Of a stretch of DNA of 64,000 nucleotides, positions 25,734 through 33,346 are shown in pieces. The notes beneath the pieces are model-generated. The model did no database searches. It saw nothing but the letters and a program-made list of their open reading frames with translations, and had not been told where the DNA came from. A program made the position numbers and the translations under genes. Position 1 is the stretch's first letter, and each line of letters opens with the position of its first letter. Source of the stretch: Ostreiculturibacter nitratireducens (GTDB lineage: Bacteria; Pseudomonadota; Alphaproteobacteria; Rhodobacterales; Rhodobacteraceae); contig NZ_JAVQHL010000001.1 of assembly GCF_032670585.1 (NCBI RefSeq), positions 434,001 through 498,000 on the forward strand, in the 5' to 3' direction.

Positions 25734-26543
25734 ATGAAGAAACTGATCGGATTCGCCATTGCCGCGGGCATGGCCGCCACTCTCGCGAGCCCGGCGCTGG
25801 CCGACAAGCTCGAGGACATCAAGGCCGCCGGCAAGATCGTCGTCGGCGTCAAGCAGGACTACAAGCCCTGGGGCTACCTGACCACTGACGGCGAACTCGT
25901 CGGCCTCGAGATCGACCTCGCAAAGGACGTCGCGCAGCGTCTCGGCGTGGAAGTCGAGCTGGTGCCGGTCGTCGCGTCCAACCGGATGGAATTCCTCCAG
26001 CAGGGCCGCATCGACCTGATCATCGCCACGATGGGCGACAACCCGGAGCGCCGTGAAGTCGTCGGCATGATCGAGCCGAACTACTACGCCGGCGGCACCA
26101 ACGTCATCGCTCCGAAGGCCGCTGGCCTGAAGGAATGGGAAGACATCCGCGGCAAGGACGTCTGCGCCCTGCAGGGTTCCTACTACAACAAGCGCGTGAC
26201 CCAGCTCTACGGCCCGAACCTCGTCGCCTTCGCCGGCATCCCGGAAGCGACCTCGGCGCTGACCAACGGCAGCTGCGTGGCCTTCCTCTACGACAACACC
26301 TGGATCGAGTCGCAGCTGGCTTCGGACCCCCAGTGGGCCGAGTATGAAATGCCGCTCGTGACCGAGGACCCGCAGGCGTGGTCGATCGCCGTTCCGCTGG
26401 AAGACCTCGACCAGCCCTACGGCCAGCTCATGAGCGAAATCGTCACCGACTGGCACAAGTCGGGCTTCCTGATCGAGCGCAATGCCGCTAACGGCATCGC
26501 GGCCAGCCCGTTCCTGCAGGAACAGCACGACAAGCTGCAGTAA
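25734..26543 (+). CDS. Polar amino-acid ABC transporter, periplasmic binding protein
   Basis: 269 residues, family 3 solute-binding protein (SBP_bac_3). A signal peptide with hydrophobic core and likely cleavage after ALA lies at residues 1-23. The mature start DKLEDIKAAGKIVVGVKQDYKPWG is typical for binding proteins of glutamate/aspartate/cystine-type importers. First gene of an SBP-permease-permease-ATPase operon that continues into an aspartase-like lyase, so an acidic or aspartate-derived amino acid is a fair guess for the ligand. Confidence 0.9.
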   Translation: MKKLIGFAIAAGMAATLASPALADKLEDIKAAGKIVVGVKQDYKPWGYLTTDGELVGLEIDLAKDVAQRLGVEVELVPVVASNRMEFLQQGRIDLIIATMGDNPERREVVGMIEPNYYAGGTNVIAPKAAGLKEWEDIRGKDVCALQGSYYNKRVTQLYGPNLVAFAGIPEATSALTNGSCVAFLYDNTWIESQLASDPQWAEYEMPLVTEDPQAWSIAVPLEDLDQPYGQLMSEIVTDWHKSGFLIERNAANGIAASPFLQEQHDKLQ

Positions 26544-26613
26544 GGCTTGGCACAAACCGATACCGGGCCGGCGCCCCTGATGGCGCCGGCTCGGACCATT
26601 TGCGGGGATTGGC

Positions 26614-27348
26614 ATGGAATCTGTGCTCGATTGGCTCCGGCCGGATTGGTTCTTGGATCTTTCGGTCGTCCAGGACGACTACAACCGCGGGCGATACCTC
26701 GCCGGGTTGTGGACGACGGCCAAGCTGTCGGTCCTTTGCATCCTGTTCTCTCTCGTCGTCGGCGTCATTGGCGCCGCCGCCCAGGGCGCACCCAGCCGAA
26801 CGCTGAGGGTTCTGGTCGGGTTCTTCGTGGCGTTCTTCCGCAACACCCCGCCGCTGGTGCAGCTCTACTTCTTCTACTTCGCGATCGGGACCGTTCTTCG
26901 GATCACCGGAGAGAACGGACTGCCGCAACCGCTCGTCAGCAATTTCGGCTGGGCGCTCATCTCGCTGTCGCTTTTCGCGGGCGCCATGAACGTGGAGATC
27001 TTCCGCTCCGGGATCGAGGCCGTTCCGAAGTCGACGATCGAGGCCGCTGAGGCCCTGGGCTACACCCGGCTTCAGACCTATCGCTACATCGTATTGCCGC
27101 TCGCCATCCGCATCTCCATGTCGGCGCTCGGCACCAATCTCGTGAACCTCGTCAAGACGACGACGCTCGCTTACGCGATCGCCGTTCCGGAACTTCTATA
27201 TGTCGCCGCCCAGATCTGGTCGGAGGATCTGAACGTGCGGGAGATGATGAACGTCCTTCTGTTCTCCTATGTCGGCATCGTCGCCGTCCTCGTTTGGGTC
27301 CTGCACCGTTGGGAAAAGGCGCTGCGGATCCCTGGGTATGGAGGCTGA
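26614..27348 (+). CDS. Amino-acid ABC transporter permease 1
   Basis: 244 residues with about five membrane segments of the HisM/GlnP type. The motif FRNTPPLVQLYFFYF is near 86-100 and the EAA loop IEAAEALGYTRLQTYRYIVLPLAIR near 148-170 contacts the ATPase. It ends one base before the second permease starts. Confidence 0.9.
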   Translation: MESVLDWLRPDWFLDLSVVQDDYNRGRYLAGLWTTAKLSVLCILFSLVVGVIGAAAQGAPSRTLRVLVGFFVAFFRNTPPLVQLYFFYFAIGTVLRITGENGLPQPLVSNFGWALISLSLFAGAMNVEIFRSGIEAVPKSTIEAAEALGYTRLQTYRYIVLPLAIRISMSALGTNLVNLVKTTTLAYAIAVPELLYVAAQIWSEDLNVREMMNVLLFSYVGIVAVLVWVLHRWEKALRIPGYGG

Positions 27349-27349
27349 C

Positions 27350-28222
27350 ATGAAGAACCTTTCGAGTCAGGCGCACGTCAAGGGGCATCTCCCCGTGCTT
27401 CTGCCCGTGCGTCGGGTCATGCTGTCGGACCTGCCGCTGCAGGATCGCCTGTTCAACGTTTGGACCGGCAGCGCCCTGCTCCTCGCGTTCCTCGCCGTGG
27501 CGGTCGGGCCGTCCTACGCACAGGCTGACACCGCCCAGACGCGCTCGATCGTTGCGATCCTGCTGGAGTGGACGCCGTCCCTGGCCAAGGCCTTCGGCTT
27601 CAACGTCCTGATTTCGATCTTCGCGATGGCGATCGGCACGGTCCTGGGCGTCGGGCTCGGGGTCTTGCAGGTCTCGCCGCTTCCCGCGATCCGCCGGTCG
27701 GCCTGGCTTGTGACCCAGTTCTTCCGCAACTCCCCTTGGCTCGTCCTCCTTTTCTATTGCATCCTCCTGATCCCGTTCAAGATTTCGGTCTTCGGCGTGA
27801 CCGTGCCCTTCCCGGGGTGGATCAAGGCGGTCATCGGCCTGTCGCTGCCGGTCATGGCATACATGTCCGAGTTCATGCGCGGCGCCATTCTCTCGATCCC
27901 GACCGGCCAGTGGGAATCCGCGACCTCGCTCGGCTTCTCCCGTGGGCAGACGATGCGCGAAATCATCCTGCCGCAGACTGTGAAGCGGGTGCTTCCTCCG
28001 TGGATGAACCTCTATGCAGTTCTGACGATGGCCACGCCGCTGGTGTCGATCGTCGGTGTCAACGAGGTGATGAGCATGACGCGCGCGGCACTCAGCGCAG
28101 AGGGTCGGGTCGACCTGCTGATCCCGATGTATCTCTACATCCTCTGCTGGTTCTTCATCTACTGCTATCCGATCAGCGCCCTTACCAGCCGTCTTGAACG
28201 GCGGTTCGCGGTCAAACTTTGA
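27350..28222 (+). CDS. Amino-acid ABC transporter permease 2
   Basis: 290 residues from ATG at 27350, with GGAGG just upstream inside the end of the first permease gene. A hydrophilic N-terminal stretch of about 45 residues precedes the membrane segments; the family motif FFRNSPWLVLLFY is near 124-136, and the EAA loop WESATSLGFSRGQTMREIILPQ follows. Forms the membrane channel with permease 1. Confidence 0.9.
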   Translation: MKNLSSQAHVKGHLPVLLPVRRVMLSDLPLQDRLFNVWTGSALLLAFLAVAVGPSYAQADTAQTRSIVAILLEWTPSLAKAFGFNVLISIFAMAIGTVLGVGLGVLQVSPLPAIRRSAWLVTQFFRNSPWLVLLFYCILLIPFKISVFGVTVPFPGWIKAVIGLSLPVMAYMSEFMRGAILSIPTGQWESATSLGFSRGQTMREIILPQTVKRVLPPWMNLYAVLTMATPLVSIVGVNEVMSMTRAALSAEGRVDLLIPMYLYILCWFFIYCYPISALTSRLERRFAVKL

Positions 28223-28236
28223 AGGAGAACGGGCCA

Positions 28237-28983
28237 ATGTCCTGGACACCCGATCAACCCATCGTCTCGATCAAGAACGTCCACAAATCCTTCGGCCACG
28301 TGGAGGTGCTGAAGGGCGTCAGCATGGACGTCATGAAGGGCGAGGTCGTCTGCATCATCGGCCCCTCGGGGTCGGGCAAGTCGACGCTGATCCGCTGCAT
28401 CAACGCGCTGAACGACATCCAGCAGGGTTCGATCACGGTCGAAGGGCAGGAGGTCCATGACCCGAACCTCGACAAGCTCGAGCTTCGCAAGAAGGTTGGG
28501 ATGGTGTTCCAGCAGTACAACCTCTTCCCGCACAAGACCGCGCTTCAGAACGTGATGATGGCGCCGGTTAAGGTCCTGAAGCAGGACAAGGCCGAGGTCG
28601 AGAAGAAGGCCCGCGCGCTGATGAAGAAGGTTCGACTGGAAGGCAAGGAAAACGCCTACCCCGGCGAACTTTCGGGCGGGCAACAGCAACGCGTCGCCAT
28701 CGCGCGATCGCTTGCCATGAACCCGGACGTGATGCTCTTCGACGAGGTCACGGCCGCGCTCGACCCGGAAACGGTGAAGGAGGTGCTGGTCACGATCAAG
28801 GAACTCGCGGCCGAAGGCATGACCTGTATCCTCGTTACCCACGAAATGGGCTTCGCCCGCGAGATCGCCGACCATATCTATTTCACAGACAAGGGCGTGA
28901 TCGTCGAACACGGGCCGCCGGATGTATTCTTCCAGAACGCCTCGGATCCGCGGACCAAGGAATTCCTCAGCCAGGTTCTGTGA
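28237..28983 (+). CDS. Amino-acid ABC transporter ATP-binding protein
   Basis: 248 residues, start at 28237 with AAGGAG upstream. Walker A GPSGSGKS at 42-49, signature LSGGQQQRVAIARSLA, Walker B VMLFDEVTAALDPE, and the switch histidine in THEMGFA. GlnQ/HisP type. The stop lies seven bases before the lyase start, so import and lyase are expressed together. Confidence 0.93.
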   Translation: MSWTPDQPIVSIKNVHKSFGHVEVLKGVSMDVMKGEVVCIIGPSGSGKSTLIRCINALNDIQQGSITVEGQEVHDPNLDKLELRKKVGMVFQQYNLFPHKTALQNVMMAPVKVLKQDKAEVEKKARALMKKVRLEGKENAYPGELSGGQQQRVAIARSLAMNPDVMLFDEVTAALDPETVKEVLVTIKELAAEGMTCILVTHEMGFAREIADHIYFTDKGVIVEHGPPDVFFQNASDPRTKEFLSQVL

Positions 28984-28990
28984 GGCCCGG

Positions 28991-30373
28991 ATGCGCAAGG
29001 ACAAGGACAGCCTGGGCGAGGTCAGCATCCCTGACGAGGCTCTCTACAGTTCCGGCACCGTGCGCGGGGCGGAGAACTTCCGCCTGATCGGGCGGCCGCT
29101 CAGCGCCTATCCCGACTTCGTCGTCACGACCGCGCGCGTGAAGAAGGCCGCAGCGATCGCGAACAACCGGGCGGGCGGCATGACGGAAGAGGTCGCCCGT
29201 GCGATCGCCCAGGCCTGCGACGAAATCGCTTCGGGACAGCATCACGCGAACTTCATCGTGGCCATGGCGGAAGGCTCCGGCGGCACGTCCACGAACATGA
29301 ACTTCAACGAGGTGATCGCCAACCGCGCAGGGCAAATTCTGGGCGACGAACTGGGCGCGTTCAGGAAGGTGCACCCCAACGATCACGTCAACATGAGCCA
29401 GTCGACGAACGACGTGCTCCCGACGGCGATCAAGCTGACCTGCGTGGTCGCTGCCGAGCCGCTGATCGCTTCGGCCTCCGATCTTGCGCGGGCCTTCCGC
29501 GACAAGGCGGAAACCTATCGGAACGCCCTGCGGCTTGGCCGCACCTGCATGCAGGCGGCGCAGCCGATGACCTACGGCCAGCTCTTCGATGGTTACGCCT
29601 CGGGGATCGAGCGCGCCATCGCCAATGTCCAGAAGGCCCGCGACGGCCTTCGCACCGTACCGATGGGCGGCACGGCCATCGGCACGGGGCTCGGCGCGGT
29701 GCCGGGCTACCGGGACCACATCGGCCCTGCCCTGTCGGAGGAATTCGGCTTCGACGTCTCGCTTCCCGCCGACTATTTCGACGCGATGCAGTCCGCCGAC
29801 GCCTTCGCGCGGTTCTCGGCCGAACTGAAGATCCTCTCCGAGACGCTCGGGAAGATCGCCGCCGACCTCGTCATCCTCGGCAGCGGCGGGAATTCGGGAC
29901 TGGGGGAAATCATCCTGCCCTCCGTGCAGCCGGGATCGTCGATCATGGCGGGCAAGGTGAATCCCGTCATTTGCATGATGGTGCAGCAGAACGCCTTCAT
30001 CATGCACGGCTACGACGCGACGGTTTCGGTCGCGGCGCTTCATGGCCAGATGGAGATCAACCACTTCGAGCCTGTGATCGCGCACGCGCTCTTCAACGCG
30101 CTCGAGCTTCTGACGAACGGCTGCCAGATCTTCCGAGAGAAGTGCATAGAGGGCCTCGCCATCGACGAGGACCGTTCCTACGACAATCTGGTCCGGTCCC
30201 ACGCGATGTCGTCCGTCTTCCTCCGGGATCTGGGCTATGAGCGGGTGACCGCGCTGGTTAAGGACGCGGCGGCCAAGGGAATCCCCTTAGCGGAAAACGC
30301 CGTTGCACATGGCCTTCTGACCGAAGCCGGGATCAGGGCGTCTCTTGAACAGGCGGCCCAGGGGGCGACCTGA
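28991..30373 (+). CDS. Aspartase/fumarase superfamily lyase, substrate unknown
   Basis: 460 residues. The superfamily regions are present: GTSTNMNFNEVIANRA, MSQSTNDVLPTAIKL and the signature loop GSSIMAGKVNP near 315-325. The usual loop is GSSIMPxKxNP, so the proline is alanine here. The second motif looks more like aspartate ammonia-lyase than fumarase. It starts ATG at 28991, seven bases after the ABC ATPase, so it probably eliminates an amine from the imported compound, giving fumarate or a fumarate-like acid. Plain aspartase is possible, but the operon and altered loop suggest a substituted aspartate. Confidence 0.75.
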   Translation: MRKDKDSLGEVSIPDEALYSSGTVRGAENFRLIGRPLSAYPDFVVTTARVKKAAAIANNRAGGMTEEVARAIAQACDEIASGQHHANFIVAMAEGSGGTSTNMNFNEVIANRAGQILGDELGAFRKVHPNDHVNMSQSTNDVLPTAIKLTCVVAAEPLIASASDLARAFRDKAETYRNALRLGRTCMQAAQPMTYGQLFDGYASGIERAIANVQKARDGLRTVPMGGTAIGTGLGAVPGYRDHIGPALSEEFGFDVSLPADYFDAMQSADAFARFSAELKILSETLGKIAADLVILGSGGNSGLGEIILPSVQPGSSIMAGKVNPVICMMVQQNAFIMHGYDATVSVAALHGQMEINHFEPVIAHALFNALELLTNGCQIFREKCIEGLAIDEDRSYDNLVRSHAMSSVFLRDLGYERVTALVKDAAAKGIPLAENAVAHGLLTEAGIRASLEQAAQGAT

Positions 30374-30413
30374 ACGGAGCGGTGGCAGGCTACGGGGCCA
30401 TGCGGCCCTTGCG

Positions 30414-31208
30414 CTAGTCCTCGTGAATGCCGTCAGCGGCGAACATGCCACCCTGGTAGATCGCGTCAGGCGCGTCGCTGGATGGCGGAGCCAGTTTCGC
30501 GCCCAGTTTTTCGCGGAAGACCTCCGAGTTGTCCCTTGGCACCCAGCCGAGATAACTGACCTTGGAATTGTCCCACCAGGTCGCCTCGTTCGCCGAGGCG
30601 CCGTAGATGATCGGGCAACCGAGGTTCGGCACCTCGAACACACGCTCGATCAGGCGCACGAAGTCATCGTAGCTGAGCCAGGTCGAAAGCATGCGGTAGT
30701 TCTTCGGTTCCGGAAAACTCGATCCGATCCGCACGCAAGCGGTTTCGATGCCGAACTTGTCGAAGTAGAGGCTGGCGATCGCCTCGCCGAAAACCTTGGA
30801 GACGCCATAAAGGCCATCCGGCCGCGTCGGGGAATCGGCATCGAGCCTTTCGGTCTGCCTGTAGAACCCGATCGCGTGGTTTGAACTGGCGAAGACGATG
30901 CGCTTGCAGCCGTGTTTGCGCGCCGCTTCGTAGAGGTTGAAGACGCCGTCGATATTGGCGCTTCGGATCACCTCCCAGGTGTCCTCTACGGAACGGCCGC
31001 CGAAATGGACGATGCCGTCGCATCCTTCCACAAGCGCCTCGACAGCAGACTTGTCGGCCAGATCACAAGGAACGAGCTCTTCGTTCGGGGCGGCGGCTCC
31101 CAGGTCGGAGATGTCCGAAAGGCGCAGCACCTCGGCCATGTGGGCAAGGCGCATTCGCAAGACAGAACCGAGCCCACCCGCCGCGCCGGTGATCAGAAGT
31201 CGCTTCAT
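30414..31208 (-). CDS. udh: Uronate (hexuronate) dehydrogenase
   Basis: 264 residues, a short-chain dehydrogenase/epimerase fold. NAD motif TGAAGGLGS at 7-15; catalytic Y134 and K138 in GLYGVSK; C-terminal NYRMLSTWLSYDDFV and ASANEATWWDNS match the known uronate dehydrogenase of Agrobacterium closely. It oxidises galacturonate or glucuronate to the aldarolactone, the first step of the oxidative uronate route. No other uronate genes are adjacent. It lies downstream of the RpiR gene in the same direction. Confidence 0.87.
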   Translation of the reverse strand: MKRLLITGAAGGLGSVLRMRLAHMAEVLRLSDISDLGAAAPNEELVPCDLADKSAVEALVEGCDGIVHFGGRSVEDTWEVIRSANIDGVFNLYEAARKHGCKRIVFASSNHAIGFYRQTERLDADSPTRPDGLYGVSKVFGEAIASLYFDKFGIETACVRIGSSFPEPKNYRMLSTWLSYDDFVRLIERVFEVPNLGCPIIYGASANEATWWDNSKVSYLGWVPRDNSEVFREKLGAKLAPPSSDAPDAIYQGGMFAADGIHED

Positions 31209-31267
31209 CCCCGTCTCCTCGCTGTTTCACCCGCCATGCTGCGGACGCGGCCCTCGTTGGGCAAACC

Positions 31268-32128
31268 TCAGCTCCGAAGATAGCCGCCGAAGCTGGATAT
31301 GCGTCTCTCGAATGCCGCGATATTCTCGGCGGCAGTCTCGGACCGCGCGGCCATGCCGGCAAGCAACATCTCCACCACGGTGAATGCCGAGGCCAGCGAA
31401 GGCATGAGCTGCGGCCCAGCCATCGGCAGCCGCAGAACTTTCCATGCCCCGGCCGCGATGGGCGAGGAATGGCTGTCCGTCATGGCGAGGATACGCGCGC
31501 CGCAGTCGCGCGCAACCTGGCAGGCGCGGACGACTTCGGTCGAATAATGTTCATAGGTGATGGCCACCACGATGTCCTCCGGCCCGGAGCGCGACACCTG
31601 GTCCAGAATGGACCCGGGCAACGAGGCGACCTCCACGAAATTCGGGAAGGCCATGTTGCCGACGTAGGAGAAATAGTGCGCGATCGAGTAGCAGCTGCGC
31701 ACCCCCACCGCGTAGACGCGCCGGGCAGAGAGCAGCGGCGCGATGCAGGATTCCAGCTGCTCGAGCCCCTCGGCCGAAAACACCGCCTCGGCGTTTGCCC
31801 GGCTCGCCGTGATGACCTCCCCGAAGATCTCCGGTCCCGACCTGTTGAAAAGCGCCTGCGCACGTTCGCCGTAGCTGGCCGCGCGCTGCTGCAGGACGCT
31901 CTGCACTTCGGCGCGGAATGCATCGAATCCGTCGTAACCGAGTTCCCGCGAAAGCCGCATGACGGTGTTCGCGTTGACCCCCGCCCGTTCCGCCAGCCGA
32001 CGAATCGAGAGAAAGGCGACGTCGGTGAAATTGTCGAGAACCCAGGCCGCGAAAGCGGAAACCGTCGGCGTGCCCTCGGCGGCGATCCTTCCAAGACGGT
32101 CGCGGAGATTGTCCTGCAATTCCGGCAT
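31268..32128 (-). CDS. RpiR/MurR-family regulator with SIS domain
   Basis: 286 residues from the ATG at 32128 (GGGAG upstream; an in-frame ATG at 32143 is possible). The N-terminal HTH_6 domain spans about 1-77 (SIRRLAERAGVNANTVMRLSRELG). The SIS sugar-phosphate-binding domain spans about 120-260. It is divergent from the TAXI transporter operon and upstream of udh, so it may control both. The effector is unknown. Confidence 0.87.
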   Translation of the reverse strand: MPELQDNLRDRLGRIAAEGTPTVSAFAAWVLDNFTDVAFLSIRRLAERAGVNANTVMRLSRELGYDGFDAFRAEVQSVLQQRAASYGERAQALFNRSGPEIFGEVITASRANAEAVFSAEGLEQLESCIAPLLSARRVYAVGVRSCYSIAHYFSYVGNMAFPNFVEVASLPGSILDQVSRSGPEDIVVAITYEHYSTEVVRACQVARDCGARILAMTDSHSSPIAAGAWKVLRLPMAGPQLMPSLASAFTVVEMLLAGMAARSETAAENIAAFERRISSFGGYLRS

Positions 32129-32194
32129 GATGGCTCCCGTCATCCAATCCGAGTCCGAACCCTATCACGAGTTATACTACAGCGCACAACGCAT

Positions 32195-32222
32195 TTGCTT
32201 TTTTTCCGGATCACCAATAATA
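32195..32222 (+). promoter_or_regulatory. Possible promoter of the TAXI operon
   Basis: TTGCTT at 32195-32200 and AATAAT/ATAATA around 32216-32222 give plausible -35 and -10 elements 15-16 bases apart, in an unusually AT-rich stretch between the divergent RpiR and TAXI genes. The transcript would begin about 50 bases before the start codon. Confidence 0.35.
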
Positions 32223-32279
32223 CGAATGCATTACTCCCCCGGACAACGATCCCCGGGAGATATCAGGAGAGGATACGCA

Positions 32280-33242
32280 ATGAACATGAAGGCAATTGGG
32301 GCGGCGATCGCCCTGGCTATGACCTCCGCCCCGGCGATGGCGCAGCAGCAATTCGTCTCGATCGGGACGGGCGGCGTGACGGGTGTGTACTACCCGACCG
32401 GCGGCGCGATCTGCCGCATGATGGCCAAGACCCGCTCCGAACATGGCATCCGCTGCGCCGTCGAATCGACGGGCGGCTCGGTCTACAACGTCAACGCGGT
32501 CCGCTCGGGCGAACTCGAGTTTGGCGTCGCGCAGTCGGACGTGCAGTTCAAGGCCGTGCACGGCGAGGGCTCGCTGGCAGAACAGGGACCGAACCCCGAC
32601 CTTCGCTCCGTCTTCTCGATCCACCCGGAGCCCTTCACCGTTGTCGCCCGCGCGGATGCCGGGATCACCAACTTCGAGGACCTGAAGGGCAAGCGCGTCA
32701 ACGTCGGCAATCCGGGTTCGGGTCAGCGCGACACGATGGAAGTGCTGATGGGCGCGCTCGGCTGGACGATGGACGACTTCTCGCTCGTCTCCGAGCTTCA
32801 GGCTGCCGAACAAAGCCAGGCGCTCTGCGACAACAACATCGACGCGATGGTCTACACTGTCGGCCACCCCTCGGGCTCGATCCAGGAAGCCACCACGGCG
32901 TGCGACTCGGTGCTCGTCAACGTCTCCGGCCCCACCGTCGACCAGCTCGTGGCCGAGCATCCCTACTACCGCCTCGCCACGATCCCGGGCGGCATGTATC
33001 GCGGCACGGACTCTGACGTTCAAACCTTCGGCGTCGGCGCCACGCTTGTGACCTCGGCCAGCGTGCCGGATGACGTGGTCTACGCGCTGGTGAAAGCGGT
33101 GTTCTCGGATCTCGACCAGTTCCGCGGTCTGCACCCGGCCTTTGCCAACCTCGACCCCAAGGAAATGGCGAACGACGGTCTTTCCGCGCCGCTGCATCCG
33201 GGTGCTGAAAAGTACTTCCGTGAAGCCGGCCTGATCGAATGA
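32280..33242 (+). CDS. TAXI-family TRAP transporter, periplasmic binding protein
   Basis: 320 residues, ATG at 32280 with AGGAGAGG ahead. A signal peptide ends at PAMAQ, about residue 22. The mature start FVSIGTGGVTGVYYPTGGAIC is the diagnostic TAXI motif. TAXI proteins feed fused TRAP permeases; known or suspected ligands are small acids such as glutamate or 2-oxoglutarate. The fused permease gene follows after a strong terminator-like hairpin. The ligand here is unknown but is probably an amino acid, given the aminotransferase downstream. Confidence 0.92.
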   Translation: MNMKAIGAAIALAMTSAPAMAQQQFVSIGTGGVTGVYYPTGGAICRMMAKTRSEHGIRCAVESTGGSVYNVNAVRSGELEFGVAQSDVQFKAVHGEGSLAEQGPNPDLRSVFSIHPEPFTVVARADAGITNFEDLKGKRVNVGNPGSGQRDTMEVLMGALGWTMDDFSLVSELQAAEQSQALCDNNIDAMVYTVGHPSGSIQEATTACDSVLVNVSGPTVDQLVAEHPYYRLATIPGGMYRGTDSDVQTFGVGATLVTSASVPDDVVYALVKAVFSDLDQFRGLHPAFANLDPKEMANDGLSAPLHPGAEKYFREAGLIE

Positions 33243-33286
33243 GCCGGCATCCTGCGGCCATGCGTGCCGTCGGAACGTGACAGCGC

Positions 33287-33319
33287 AGGGCCGCCGCGAT
33301 CCAAGCGGCGGCCCTTTTT
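33287..33319 (+). terminator. Strong intrinsic terminator/attenuator inside the TAXI operon
   Basis: AGGGCCGCCGC pairs perfectly with GCGGCGGCCCT (11 bp, seven-base loop) and is followed by a run of T on the + strand. It lies between the binding-protein gene and the permease gene, so it should lower transcription into the permease and give excess binding protein. It is the one hairpin in the window with the full stem plus T-run form. Confidence 0.8.
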
Positions 33320-33346
33320 CGCAATCAGGGTTGCAGTGAGGCGCTC

